From Rhodospirillaceae bacterium UBA4468 (GTDB taxonomy: Bacteria; Pseudomonadota; Alphaproteobacteria; Rhodospirillales; Casp-alpha2), in NCBI GenBank assembly GCA_002389385.1, contig DGOK01000056.1:12337-43933 (forward strand): a stretch of DNA of 31,597 bases. Direction: 5' to 3'. The notes under the pieces were generated by a model. That model made no database searches and was not told the DNA's origin. It was given only the letters and a program-made list of their open reading frames with translations. Position numbers and translations under genes: made by a program. The first letter of the stretch is position 1; each line of letters begins with the position of its first letter. Shown here one piece after another: positions 25,070 through 31,597 of the stretch.

Positions 25070-25761
25070 GCTTTTTTCTTGGCAGTTTCATACTCTGTTG
25101 GCGTCGTGATCAGTCCAACAAGTTTCTTACTGACCTCGCCAGCCCTTATGTCTCCCAACATAAAAGCAATTTCAAGCCATTTATGGCCGTCAACATTGTC
25201 TCGCTCATCTTTAGGCTGACGTAAAATCAGAGAACCTAAACCGTACTGTGAACTCACCTTGCAAAGTTCAACAGCTTTTAAATAATAAGTTCTCGCGCGA
25301 GCGACGTTTTTTGGAAGAGTTTTACCTTGATCATAGACAACCGCTAAATTGTGCATGGCTTTCACATGCTCTTTGTAAGCCGCTTTTTCCCACCAAGATT
25401 GTGCTATGAGATCATTTTGCTCTAATCCCCGCGCAAACGAATATATATTTCCCACCCGAAACTGCGCCTCGGCATTCCCGGATTCGGCGAGGGGGAGCCA
25501 GATATCATAGGCCTTCTTGAATTCTCCGGCTTTGTAGGCGGCAAAACCTTCCTTTACGCGCGGATCATCAGCACCCGGTTGTGTCTCGTCATAAATCGCC
25601 TTTGGTACGGCGTCTTTAGTCGCAGCCGCGTTGGTTTCGGTTTCGGATGCAAAGCCCGCAGATGGCAATGACAACGCTCCGCCAAGACTGGCCAGCCCCA
25701 GCATCCCCATAAACATAACTTGTGTTAAAACCATTCTCATACAATCCATTGTAATCATCAT
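25036..25761 (-). CDS. Exported Sel1-repeat (TPR-like) protein
   Basis: A signal peptide with a hydrophobic core (MFMGMLGLASLGGALSL, likely cleaved near GFA-SE) is followed by Sel1-type helical repeats: KEGFAAYKAGEFKKAYDIWLPLAESGNAEAQFRVGNIY, then AQSWWEKAAYKEHVKAMHNLAVVYDQG, then ARTYYLKAVELCKVSSQYGLGSL. Sel1 repeats mediate protein-protein contacts, often in the periplasm. The open frame reaches 25857, but the ATG at 25761, behind GGAG, gives a better signal peptide and a 241-residue protein. Its 3' end overlaps the convergent Ala/Gly-rich gene by 34 bp. The partner is unknown. Confidence 0.82.
   Translation of the reverse strand: MMITMDCMRMVLTQVMFMGMLGLASLGGALSLPSAGFASETETNAAATKDAVPKAIYDETQPGADDPRVKEGFAAYKAGEFKKAYDIWLPLAESGNAEAQFRVGNIYSFARGLEQNDLIAQSWWEKAAYKEHVKAMHNLAVVYDQGKTLPKNVARARTYYLKAVELCKVSSQYGLGSLILRQPKDERDNVDGHKWLEIAFMLGDIRAGEVSKKLVGLITTPTEYETAKKKAQEWLSNHSCK
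25043..25077 (+). terminator. Rho-independent terminator overlapping two convergent stop codons
   Basis: A perfect 9 bp stem (CAGGAATGG and CCATTCCTG) with an 8-base loop is followed by AGC and six T. It overlaps the 3' ends of both the plus-strand Ala/Gly-rich gene and the minus-strand Sel1 gene, and serves the plus-strand transcript. Confidence 0.85.
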
Positions 25762-25927
25762 TTCCCCACACTCCAACGCATCTATTGAAGCTATGAATGG
25801 ATCAGAAAGGTTTTTTATAACTTCAACTTTTAGATGGATAACTATAATACTGATCAATTATTATTTGATCGTATTTGGCTGAAGCTTTGTTCGTGTTTCA
25901 TGTCCAGGGATTGCGTAAACTCCAATC

Positions 25928-26638
25928 ATGGACTGGCAAGACGACGGTATTATCCTCAGCGTAAAGAAATATGGCGAGACATCTGCCATCGTGAACCTGC
26001 TAACGCCTATGCAAGGCCGCCATGCGGGCTTGGTGCGCGGCGGGTTTGGCAAGCGATTACGAGGCATATTGCAGCCAGGCAATAAGGTTCAGGCCTCATG
26101 GCGCGCCAGATTGCCTGAACACCTGGGCAATTTCACGATTGAGCCCATGAAAGCGTATGCAGCCAATGCCCTGACAGATGCGCGACGTTTGGCAGCATTA
26201 TCATCAGCCTGTTCATTGATTGAAGCCTCATTGCCTGAACGCGAACCCCATCCAGCCATCCTTGAGGGCCTAGAGATACTTTTGGGCGCGCTTGATGACG
26301 ATGATGTATGGCCGGTGATTTATGTGAAGTGGGAAATCGGACTGCTCACCGAGCTTGGTTTCGGCCTCGATCTGACAAAATGTGCCGCCACAGGCACAAC
26401 CGAAGATCTGGCACACGTCTCACCACGCACAGGCAGGGCGGTCTCTAGTGCGGCTGCAAAGCCATATAAAGAACGTCTGTTACCTCTGCCAGCGTTCCTT
26501 TTGGATAGCAGTGCCCCTGCAAATATTGATGAAGGGCTTCGTCTGACCGGCTATTTCCTCGAAAACCATGTGTTTCAATACCGGGATACCGAACTGCCTT
26601 CGTCCCGCCGTCGTTTGGCAGAACGATTTCGCGAGTAA
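25928..26638 (+). CDS. recO: DNA repair protein RecO
   Basis: RecO, with RecR, loads RecA on SSB-coated DNA. The 236-residue product opens with the OB-fold signature (DDGIILSVKKYGETSAIVNLLT, GRHAGLVRGGFGKRLRGILQPGN), followed by the helical domain and the C-terminal GYFLENHVFQYRDTELPSSRRRL motif typical of alphaproteobacterial RecO. The zinc-finger cysteines of some RecO proteins are not present. In related genomes it follows era; here it follows the accessory island. parC lies 121 bp downstream. Confidence 0.95.
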   Translation: MDWQDDGIILSVKKYGETSAIVNLLTPMQGRHAGLVRGGFGKRLRGILQPGNKVQASWRARLPEHLGNFTIEPMKAYAANALTDARRLAALSSACSLIEASLPEREPHPAILEGLEILLGALDDDDVWPVIYVKWEIGLLTELGFGLDLTKCAATGTTEDLAHVSPRTGRAVSSAAAKPYKERLLPLPAFLLDSSAPANIDEGLRLTGYFLENHVFQYRDTELPSSRRRLAERFRE

Positions 26639-26690
26639 GATCAAGGCTCAGCGTTCTTATAATGTTCTTGTCACATTTCATCCATTTGCA

Positions 26691-26721
26691 TTGACGAAAA
26701 CGCCTCAACAACTACTATATG
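26691..26721 (+). promoter_or_regulatory. Possible sigma-70 promoter of parC
   Basis: TTGACG (five of six matches to the -35 consensus) is followed by an AT-rich -10 region, TACTAT at 16 bp or TATATG at 19 bp spacing. It lies 40-70 bp upstream of the parC start. The -10 match is only four of six, so this is tentative. Confidence 0.4.
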
Positions 26722-26759
26722 TCGCGATCAACTAAAAACCTGACCACAAGAGGCGCTAC

Positions 26760-29018
26760 ATGAGTAAACTTGTCGATCCCGAGGAAATTCGCGAAACAAG
26801 GCTCGCGGATGCGCTTTCGGAACGCTATCTGTCCTATGCGTTATCGACAATTATGTCGCGTTCACTCCCAGACGTTCGTGATGGACTTAAGCCGGTTCAC
26901 CGTCGCTTACTCTATGCGATGCGCCAGCTGAAACTTGATCCATCATCAGGGTACAAAAAGTGCGCCCGTGTTGTTGGTGACGTCATGGGTAAATATCACC
27001 CGCATGGTGACCAATCGATTTACGATGCGATGGTGCGACTGGCGCAAGAGTTTGCTCAGCGCTATCCACTCGTCGACGGGCAAGGGAACTTCGGTAACAT
27101 TGATGGCGATAACGCCGCCGCCATGCGCTACACCGAGGCGCGCCTGACAGAGGTTGCAAACCTGCTTTTAAGTGGCATTGATGAAGATGCCGTTGATTTC
27201 CGTGATACCTATGACGGCGAAGAATCTGAACCCACCGTTTTGCCAGCTGCGTTTCCAAATCTGCTCGCCAATGGTGCCGCAGGTATTGCCGTGGGTATGG
27301 CCACGAACATCCCGCCACATAACGTCGGCGAGCTGTGCGACGCGATGCTGCATATCGTCAAAACCGCGAAACACACAACAGAATCCATCACCAATTCACG
27401 CGTGACCTTTGAGAAACTTGTTGAGTTTGTTCAAGGTCCAGACTTCCCAACCGGCGGTGTACTGGTTGAGTCCCGCGAAAACGTTATTGAGGCTTACCGC
27501 GCAGGACGTGGTGGCTTCCGCCTTCGCGCCCGCTGGGAACTGGAAAAGCTCGGCCAGGGTCTTTTCCAAATCGTCATTACGGATATCCCGTATCAAATTC
27601 AGAAATCACGCCTCATTGAAAAAACGGCTGAGCTTCTATTGGCGAAAAAGCTGCCTATGTTGGCCGATATTCGTGACGAATCAGCCGAAGACGTACGGAT
27701 CGTGCTCGAGCCAAAGTCTCGCAACGTCGAACCTGAAATGTTGATGGAGCATTTGTTCCGCGAAACCGAGCTAGAAACGCGGATCAGCCTCAATCTGAAC
27801 GTCTTGAACAAAAACAATGTTCCAGGCGTCATGAACCTCCGTGAAGCCTTAATCGCATTTCTTGAGCACCGCGAAGATGTTCTGGTACGTCGATCACACC
27901 ATCGCTTGGGCAAGATTGAGCACCGTCTCGAAGTCTTGGGCGGATTGTTGATTGCGTATCTAAATCTGGATGAAGTCATTCGGATCATTCGCGAAGAAGA
28001 TGACGCCAAGAAAGTCATGATGAAGACCTTCGATCTGACCGATGTGCAAGTCGAAGCCATTCTCAACATGCGCTTGCGGCAGTTACGCAAACTCGAAGAA
28101 ATGGAAATCCGAAAAGAAGATAAAGCCCTCAAGGCTGAGCGGGGTGAGCTGAAAGAGCTTTTGGCAACAGAAACAATGCGTTGGAGGGTTGTCGAAGACG
28201 AACTAAAAGAGCTCAAGCAGACCTTTGGCCCGAAAAGCGACCTCGGGCGACGCCGTACCGATATCAGCGAGCCGCCATCGATTGTCATCGTACCGATCGA
28301 AGCGATGATCGAAAAAGAACCTGTAACTATCGTTTATTCCGAAAAGGGCTGGATCAGAGCGGCAAAAGGCCATCTAGAGGATATTTCCACGCTCAAATTC
28401 AAAGAAGGCGACCAATTGAAGTTCTGGTTGCACGCTGAAACAACGGATAAATTGATCATATTTGGCACTAACGGCAGGTTTTATACCGTCGGTGTCGATA
28501 AATTGCCGGGCGGGCGTGGCCATGGCGAACCGATCCGCCTGATGGTCGATATCCCGAATGGTCATGACGTTGTTAAAATGATGAAGCATGAAGGTGGACG
28601 ACGCTTTTTGATCGCATCAGATGCGGGCAGGGGCTTTATCGTCCCCGAAGACGAAGTTGTCGCGCAAACCAAGAACGGAAAACAGATCCTTAATGTTGGA
28701 TCGAGTGACGAGGCAACGGCGATCAGTGTTGTTCCGGACAACGCGGACCACGTCGCAGTTATCGGTGCCAACCGTAAGGTGCTGATCTTCCCCATTGATG
28801 AATTGCCTAAAATGACGCGCGGTAAAGGTGTCATCCTGCAACGCTATAAGGATGGTGATCTGTCTGATGTGCAGGCCTTCAACCTCAAAGAAGGTGTGAG
28901 CTGGCAGACCGGCTCGGGGATGCGCTCAGAGACCGACCTCAAGGCATGGCTTGGAAAGCGCGCCAGTGCCGGATTGATAAAGCCTAAAGGATTTCCGTCG
29001 AATAACCGGTTTTCCTGA
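26760..29018 (+). CDS. parC: DNA topoisomerase IV subunit A
   Basis: ParC is the DNA-cleaving subunit of topoisomerase IV, which decatenates daughter chromosomes. The 752-residue protein has the winged-helix core with the catalytic pair R123-Y124 (AAMRYTEARL), the YHPHGD loop and the DGQGNFG motif, then a long coiled coil (about 430-480) and a C-terminal beta-pinwheel with GyrA-box-like repeats. Length and the lack of a full GyrA C-terminus identify ParC rather than GyrA; the recO-parC order agrees. At the quinolone-contact position equivalent to S80 of E. coli ParC the residue is Q85, while the acidic residue is kept (D89). Confidence 0.94.
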   Translation: MSKLVDPEEIRETRLADALSERYLSYALSTIMSRSLPDVRDGLKPVHRRLLYAMRQLKLDPSSGYKKCARVVGDVMGKYHPHGDQSIYDAMVRLAQEFAQRYPLVDGQGNFGNIDGDNAAAMRYTEARLTEVANLLLSGIDEDAVDFRDTYDGEESEPTVLPAAFPNLLANGAAGIAVGMATNIPPHNVGELCDAMLHIVKTAKHTTESITNSRVTFEKLVEFVQGPDFPTGGVLVESRENVIEAYRAGRGGFRLRARWELEKLGQGLFQIVITDIPYQIQKSRLIEKTAELLLAKKLPMLADIRDESAEDVRIVLEPKSRNVEPEMLMEHLFRETELETRISLNLNVLNKNNVPGVMNLREALIAFLEHREDVLVRRSHHRLGKIEHRLEVLGGLLIAYLNLDEVIRIIREEDDAKKVMMKTFDLTDVQVEAILNMRLRQLRKLEEMEIRKEDKALKAERGELKELLATETMRWRVVEDELKELKQTFGPKSDLGRRRTDISEPPSIVIVPIEAMIEKEPVTIVYSEKGWIRAAKGHLEDISTLKFKEGDQLKFWLHAETTDKLIIFGTNGRFYTVGVDKLPGGRGHGEPIRLMVDIPNGHDVVKMMKHEGGRRFLIASDAGRGFIVPEDEVVAQTKNGKQILNVGSSDEATAISVVPDNADHVAVIGANRKVLIFPIDELPKMTRGKGVILQRYKDGDLSDVQAFNLKEGVSWQTGSGMRSETDLKAWLGKRASAGLIKPKGFPSNNRFS

Positions 29019-29027
29019 TCGTCTCTG

Positions 29028-29219
29028 ATGGAGAAGGTTCTTGGCATCATCATTGGCGGTGTCGTTGCACTCATAATACTTGCCGTTATTTTTTTATTGG
29101 CAGGTGGCGCGATCATTGGTGCAATAACAGCGTTACTGACGATACCCATCGCAACCCCGATAACGTCTATAACTCGTTATTTTGACGGTTTTAGCGGGCT
29201 ACTTTGTGTATCGGAATAA
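29028..29219 (+). CDS. Possible small hydrophobic membrane peptide
   Basis: This 63-residue ORF starts 10 bp after the parC stop. It encodes an almost uninterrupted hydrophobic segment (about 5-45, VLGIIIGGVVALIILAVIF then GGAIIGAITALL) and a short polar tail. The composition fits a small membrane protein. There is no ribosome-binding site, and I recognise no family, so it may be a chance ORF. Translational coupling to parC is possible. Confidence 0.4.
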   Translation: MEKVLGIIIGGVVALIILAVIFLLAGGAIIGAITALLTIPIATPITSITRYFDGFSGLLCVSE

Positions 29220-29231
29220 AAAAGCGTCAAA

Positions 29232-29246
29232 CAAGGATGATCCTTG
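29232..29246. promoter_or_regulatory. Palindrome upstream of bioY
   Basis: CAAGGAT-G-ATCCTTG is a perfect 7 bp dyad around a single base, 65 bp before the bioY start. The one-base loop makes a hairpin terminator unlikely, so a protein-binding site is possible. It does not resemble the BioR box known in alphaproteobacteria. Confidence 0.35.
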
Positions 29247-29310
29247 ATTTTAGGGGCACGTTTAGAGACTTTGAGATCAACAAGAACAAATAATTATCGG
29301 AGTGAATGAA

Positions 29311-29910
29311 ATGATACCTGCGACACAGACCCACACACTGGCAGATACACTTTTTCCAGCAAGTGCCGAAAGCAACAAATGGATGCGCAACGTGCTGCTC
29401 GCAGTTGGCGGCACCGTTCTTTTGACAATCGCGGCTAAAATGAACATCCCATTCTATCCAGTCCCATTGACCATGACGACTTTTGTGGTCCTCACAATCG
29501 GCATGGCGTTCGGTTGGCGTCTTGGTGGCGCAACAGTTGCGCTTTACCTCGCTGAAGGCGCGATTGGCCTACCTGTTTTCGCCGGTACACCTGAAAAAGG
29601 CATTGGCCTTGCTTACATGGCGGGCCCCACAGGCGGATACTTGCTGGGCTATCTCGTTGCTGCCGTTGTTGTTGGTTGGCTTGCTGAAAAGGGCTGGGAC
29701 CGCAATGTGTTTACAACGCTCGCCGCGATGATCATCGGTACAGCAATTATCTTTGCTCCAGGCATTTACTGGCTTGGGATGTTATTCGGTTGGGATAAGC
29801 CAATTCTTGCATGGGGCCTATGGCCATTCATGGCAGGTGCAGGCTTTAAGATTGCATTGGCTACTGCAGTCCTTCCTCTCGCATGGAAGTTCCTCGCCAC
29901 AAAGAAGTAA
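29311..29910 (+). CDS. bioY: Biotin transporter BioY (ECF S-component)
   Basis: This is a 199-residue inner-membrane protein with about six hydrophobic helices and the BioY signatures: PFYPVPLTMTTFVVL, YLAEGAIGLPVFAG and GPTGGYLLGYLVAA. BioY binds and imports biotin, alone or with the energising EcfA/EcfT (BioM/BioN) module, which is not in this window. GGAG 8 bp before the ATG at 29311 sets the start; the GTG at 29302 overlaps that site and is rejected. It is isolated from biotin biosynthesis genes here. Confidence 0.95.
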   Translation: MIPATQTHTLADTLFPASAESNKWMRNVLLAVGGTVLLTIAAKMNIPFYPVPLTMTTFVVLTIGMAFGWRLGGATVALYLAEGAIGLPVFAGTPEKGIGLAYMAGPTGGYLLGYLVAAVVVGWLAEKGWDRNVFTTLAAMIIGTAIIFAPGIYWLGMLFGWDKPILAWGLWPFMAGAGFKIALATAVLPLAWKFLATKK

Positions 29911-29935
29911 TCTATTATATCGTTTGAATTGGATG

Positions 29936-29961
29936 AGGGCGTAATCGAAAGGTTGCGCCCT
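29936..29961. terminator. Hairpin between convergent bioY and protein transferase genes
   Basis: A 9 bp stem (AGGGCGTAA and TTGCGCCCT, one G-T wobble) encloses an 8-base loop. It sits between the two convergent stop codons and probably limits read-through, although neither strand has a good T-run. Confidence 0.5.
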
Positions 29962-30680
29962 TATTCCATGCGCACCCAACCATCCGGCGTGACGCGCTCA
30001 AGCGGCTTAAACCGGGATTTATACTCCATATTTGAGCATCCATCGATCCAGAACCCCAAATACATATATGGAAGTTCCTGACCATAGGCCTCATCTATCA
30101 TCCATAAGATCATAAACGTGCCGATACTTCGGTCAGCTTCAGCATCGTCAAAGAAGCTGTAGACCGCTGATAAACCGTCACTAAGCCTGTCAGCCAGACA
30201 AACACCGGCCAATGTCCCAGACTTAAAGCGAAACTCGATGACGACGGTATTAACCGGCGTGTCTTCAATCAGGGCCTGATAATCCAGGAAATCCATCTTT
30301 CCCATGTCGCCACCGTTATGGCGGATTTTCTGGTAGTCTGAAAAAAGTGAGAATTGCTCATGCGTCGCAATGGGCTCAAGAATTTCAGCGCTTAAATCGC
30401 TATTGCGCTTTAAAATCCGTTTGAGTGATTTGCTCGGCTTGAATTCGTCCACGACAACCCGAACGGCAACACAAGCATCGCAACTTGGACATGCGGGTAC
30501 GTAGCAAATACCGTGTGAGCGACGAAATCCAGCCATCGATAGCTGATCGTGTAAGGCGTTTGCGTCGCGGCCAATAAGTTCTGTAACGACACGGCGTTCC
30601 GTGCGGCCTGGCATATAAGGGCAGGGCAGCGGCGCTGTCGAAAAAAAGAACTTCGAATCAGGTAAGGGTTGGTGGCGCAT
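29961..30680 (-). CDS. Aminoacyl-tRNA-protein transferase (Ate1/Bpt type, N-end rule)
   Basis: This 239-residue enzyme transfers an amino acid from aminoacyl-tRNA to the N-terminus of proteins, marking them for ClpAP. The N-terminal PCPYMPGRTERRV, the ACPSCDACVAVRV cysteine segment, YQKIRHNGGDM and the C-terminal YMYLGFWIDGCSNMEYKSRFKPLE are signatures of the Ate1/Bpt family. Bacterial members of this shape, as in Vibrio, act as leucyl transferases (Bpt) on N-terminal Asp/Glu. It converges with bioY and lies upstream of nothing else in this strand's operon that I can see. Confidence 0.94.
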   Translation of the reverse strand: MRHQPLPDSKFFFSTAPLPCPYMPGRTERRVVTELIGRDANALHDQLSMAGFRRSHGICYVPACPSCDACVAVRVVVDEFKPSKSLKRILKRNSDLSAEILEPIATHEQFSLFSDYQKIRHNGGDMGKMDFLDYQALIEDTPVNTVVIEFRFKSGTLAGVCLADRLSDGLSAVYSFFDDAEADRSIGTFMILWMIDEAYGQELPYMYLGFWIDGCSNMEYKSRFKPLERVTPDGWVRME

Positions 30681-30776
30681 TAATACCCATTATTACTATC
30701 ACGTAAGCCATAACGTTACGGCATTTCATGTCGTAAATGCAATTCACAGTGCACAAATTATGAAAGCGATCAGAAT

Positions 30777-31597
30777 TTACTGAGACAGACTCTGATCAAG
30801 TTCAAGACTAAGACCAGGAAGACCACCAACAGGCGCAGGAGCTACTGGTCCATTTCGGTTATTAGCAGGATCTCCATCCGGCGTAATAATGATCTCGCGT
30901 TGACGAATCTGATTTAGACCAGAAAGCACTTCTTCTTTTTGTGGTTATTCTTGAACAGGTGCTTTCTTAACCTTGTTTGGATCGTTCAAAGGGTTGTCTT
31001 TGCCCGTGCCACGCAACATCACAATCGAAAGTCAACGATTTGACGGATGCGTAGGATTATCCTTAACCAACGGTTCCGTCGCAGCTTTACCAACCATCCG
31101 GTCAATACGGCTTTCAGGCACGCCGATCTACTCTAGCCAACGCCGTGCTGCATTTGCACGATCCGCAGATAACTTCCAGTTGGAGAAGTCACCGCCAGCA
31201 ACAAACTTCGTTGAATCCGTGTGACCAGATATCGATAGATTGTGTGGCAATGCCTTGATGATCTCGGTCACGACCTCGAGGAGTTTCTTGGTATGTACAA
31301 AGAGCTCTGACGCGCCGCTTTGGAACATCGACAAGCCGTCTTTATCGACAAGCTGAATACGTAAACCATCCGGCGTGTTATCGATAAGCAGGCTATCTTT
31401 GAGCTTTTTCAGTTGTGGTATACTCGCAAGTGTCGCCTCAAGCTGATCTTTGGCTTCTTCGAATTGTTCCTGCTCACGTTGCTTTAGGACCTGCTCAGCC
31501 GTCTCTTCGTCAGGATTACCACCCGCTTGATTCTCTGAGTTATCATCGCCACCCGTGCCCGCTTTTGGCGGTGGCAGGTCAACCGTCACACTGTCAC
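30777..31597 (-). pseudogene. MotB-like OmpA-domain protein, partial at the window edge, three internal stops
   Basis: The coding sequence enters from beyond the right edge. A Pro/acidic linker and coiled coil precede an OmpA-type peptidoglycan-binding domain (SISGHTDS, then GGDFSNWKLSADRANAARRWLE), with the peptidoglycan-contact D and R residues present. The same frame then continues, without any shift, through TAG (31128-31130), TGA (31032-31034) and TAA (30945-30947) to a final TAA at 30777. Between them are recognisable domain residues: RIDRMVGKAATEPLV and, after the TGA, LSIVMLRGTG, where homologues read NRRLSIVMLR. The tail after the third stop is Pro/Gly-rich. Each stop is a C-to-T change from CAG, CGA or CAA. 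Truncation at the first stop would remove the last strand of the domain. Confidence 0.85.

Noticed and set aside
24503..25761. Homology between the Ala/Gly-rich protein and the Sel1 protein because of similar C-termini
   Set aside because: The shared QEW ending comes from both strands of one palindrome; the rest of the proteins are unrelated.
25852..25870. Dyad GATCAA-N7-TTGATC before recO as an operator
   Set aside because: Short arms in AT-rich sequence, which occur often by chance; no regulator is linked.
27599..28288. A 229-residue minus-strand frame inside parC
   Set aside because: It is the Ser/Arg-rich shadow of parC coding sequence and has no ribosome site.
12613..31130. TAG recoding (stop reassigned to glutamine)
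   Set aside because: TAG is the natural final stop of dapA, the EamA transporter and relA/spoT, and TAA and TGA also appear as internal stops, so one-codon reassignment does not explain the pattern.

Overview
The window looks like a chromosomal segment of an alphaproteobacterium of roughly balanced GC content, probably Rhodospirillales-like. The evidence is gene order and protein family: an M23 peptidase/bactofilin pair, dapA-smpB divergent from a soluble lytic transglycosylase, folK, rpoZ, a single bifunctional RelA/SpoT, DUF2062-pdxJ-acpS, recO-parC, a bacterial arginyl/leucyl-tRNA protein transferase and a MotB-like OmpA protein. The assignment comes from reading alone; no search was run. 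I saw no rRNA, tRNA, tmRNA or CRISPR array.

Layout. 100-1885 (+): envelope pair, M23 peptidase plus bactofilin. 1890-4411 (-): three-gene operon of a haloacid-dehalogenase-type HAD, an alpha/beta hydrolase and a PLP dehydratase. 4546-5932 (-): dapA-smpB. 6154-9075 (+): lytic transglycosylase, a frameshifted sulfite-oxidase-like molybdoenzyme and a small conserved-looking ORF. 9141-12434: glutathione peroxidase, TauD-like dioxygenase, LysR regulator and a divergent EamA transporter. 12442-13141 (-): broken glutathione S-transferase. 13243-15060: small DUF4170- and DUF4169-like genes, an Fe-S uracil-DNA glycosylase and a NYN-domain protein. 15249-20404 (+): folK, rpoZ with a clear terminator, relA/spoT, DUF2062, pdxJ, acpS. 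20370-25761: accessory island. 25928-29910 (+): recO, parC, a tiny hydrophobic ORF, bioY. 29961-31597 (-): protein transferase and the 3' part of a MotB-like gene running off the right edge.

The most interesting part is 20.4-25.8 kb. In many alphaproteobacteria acpS is followed by lepB, rnc and era before recO; here those three are absent, and the interval holds a PLP enzyme, palindromic repeats, three unrecognised genes and a Sel1-repeat protein. The first unrecognised gene becomes a continuous protein of about 614 residues only if two single-base losses are restored and two in-frame stops are read through. A dispersed-type DNA palindrome is embedded in frame inside it. The gene behind it is also frameshifted, at a C6 run.

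A second theme is damage. Five genes carry disabling changes while about thirty neighbours are intact. All six internal stops (one in the GST, two in the island gene, three in the MotB-like gene) are one C-to-T step on the coding strand from CAG, CAA or CGA. The MotB-like gene has three such stops of three different kinds and no frameshift. Recent pseudogenisation, cytosine deamination in the cell or in the sample, and sequencing or assembly error remain open; raw reads would separate them.
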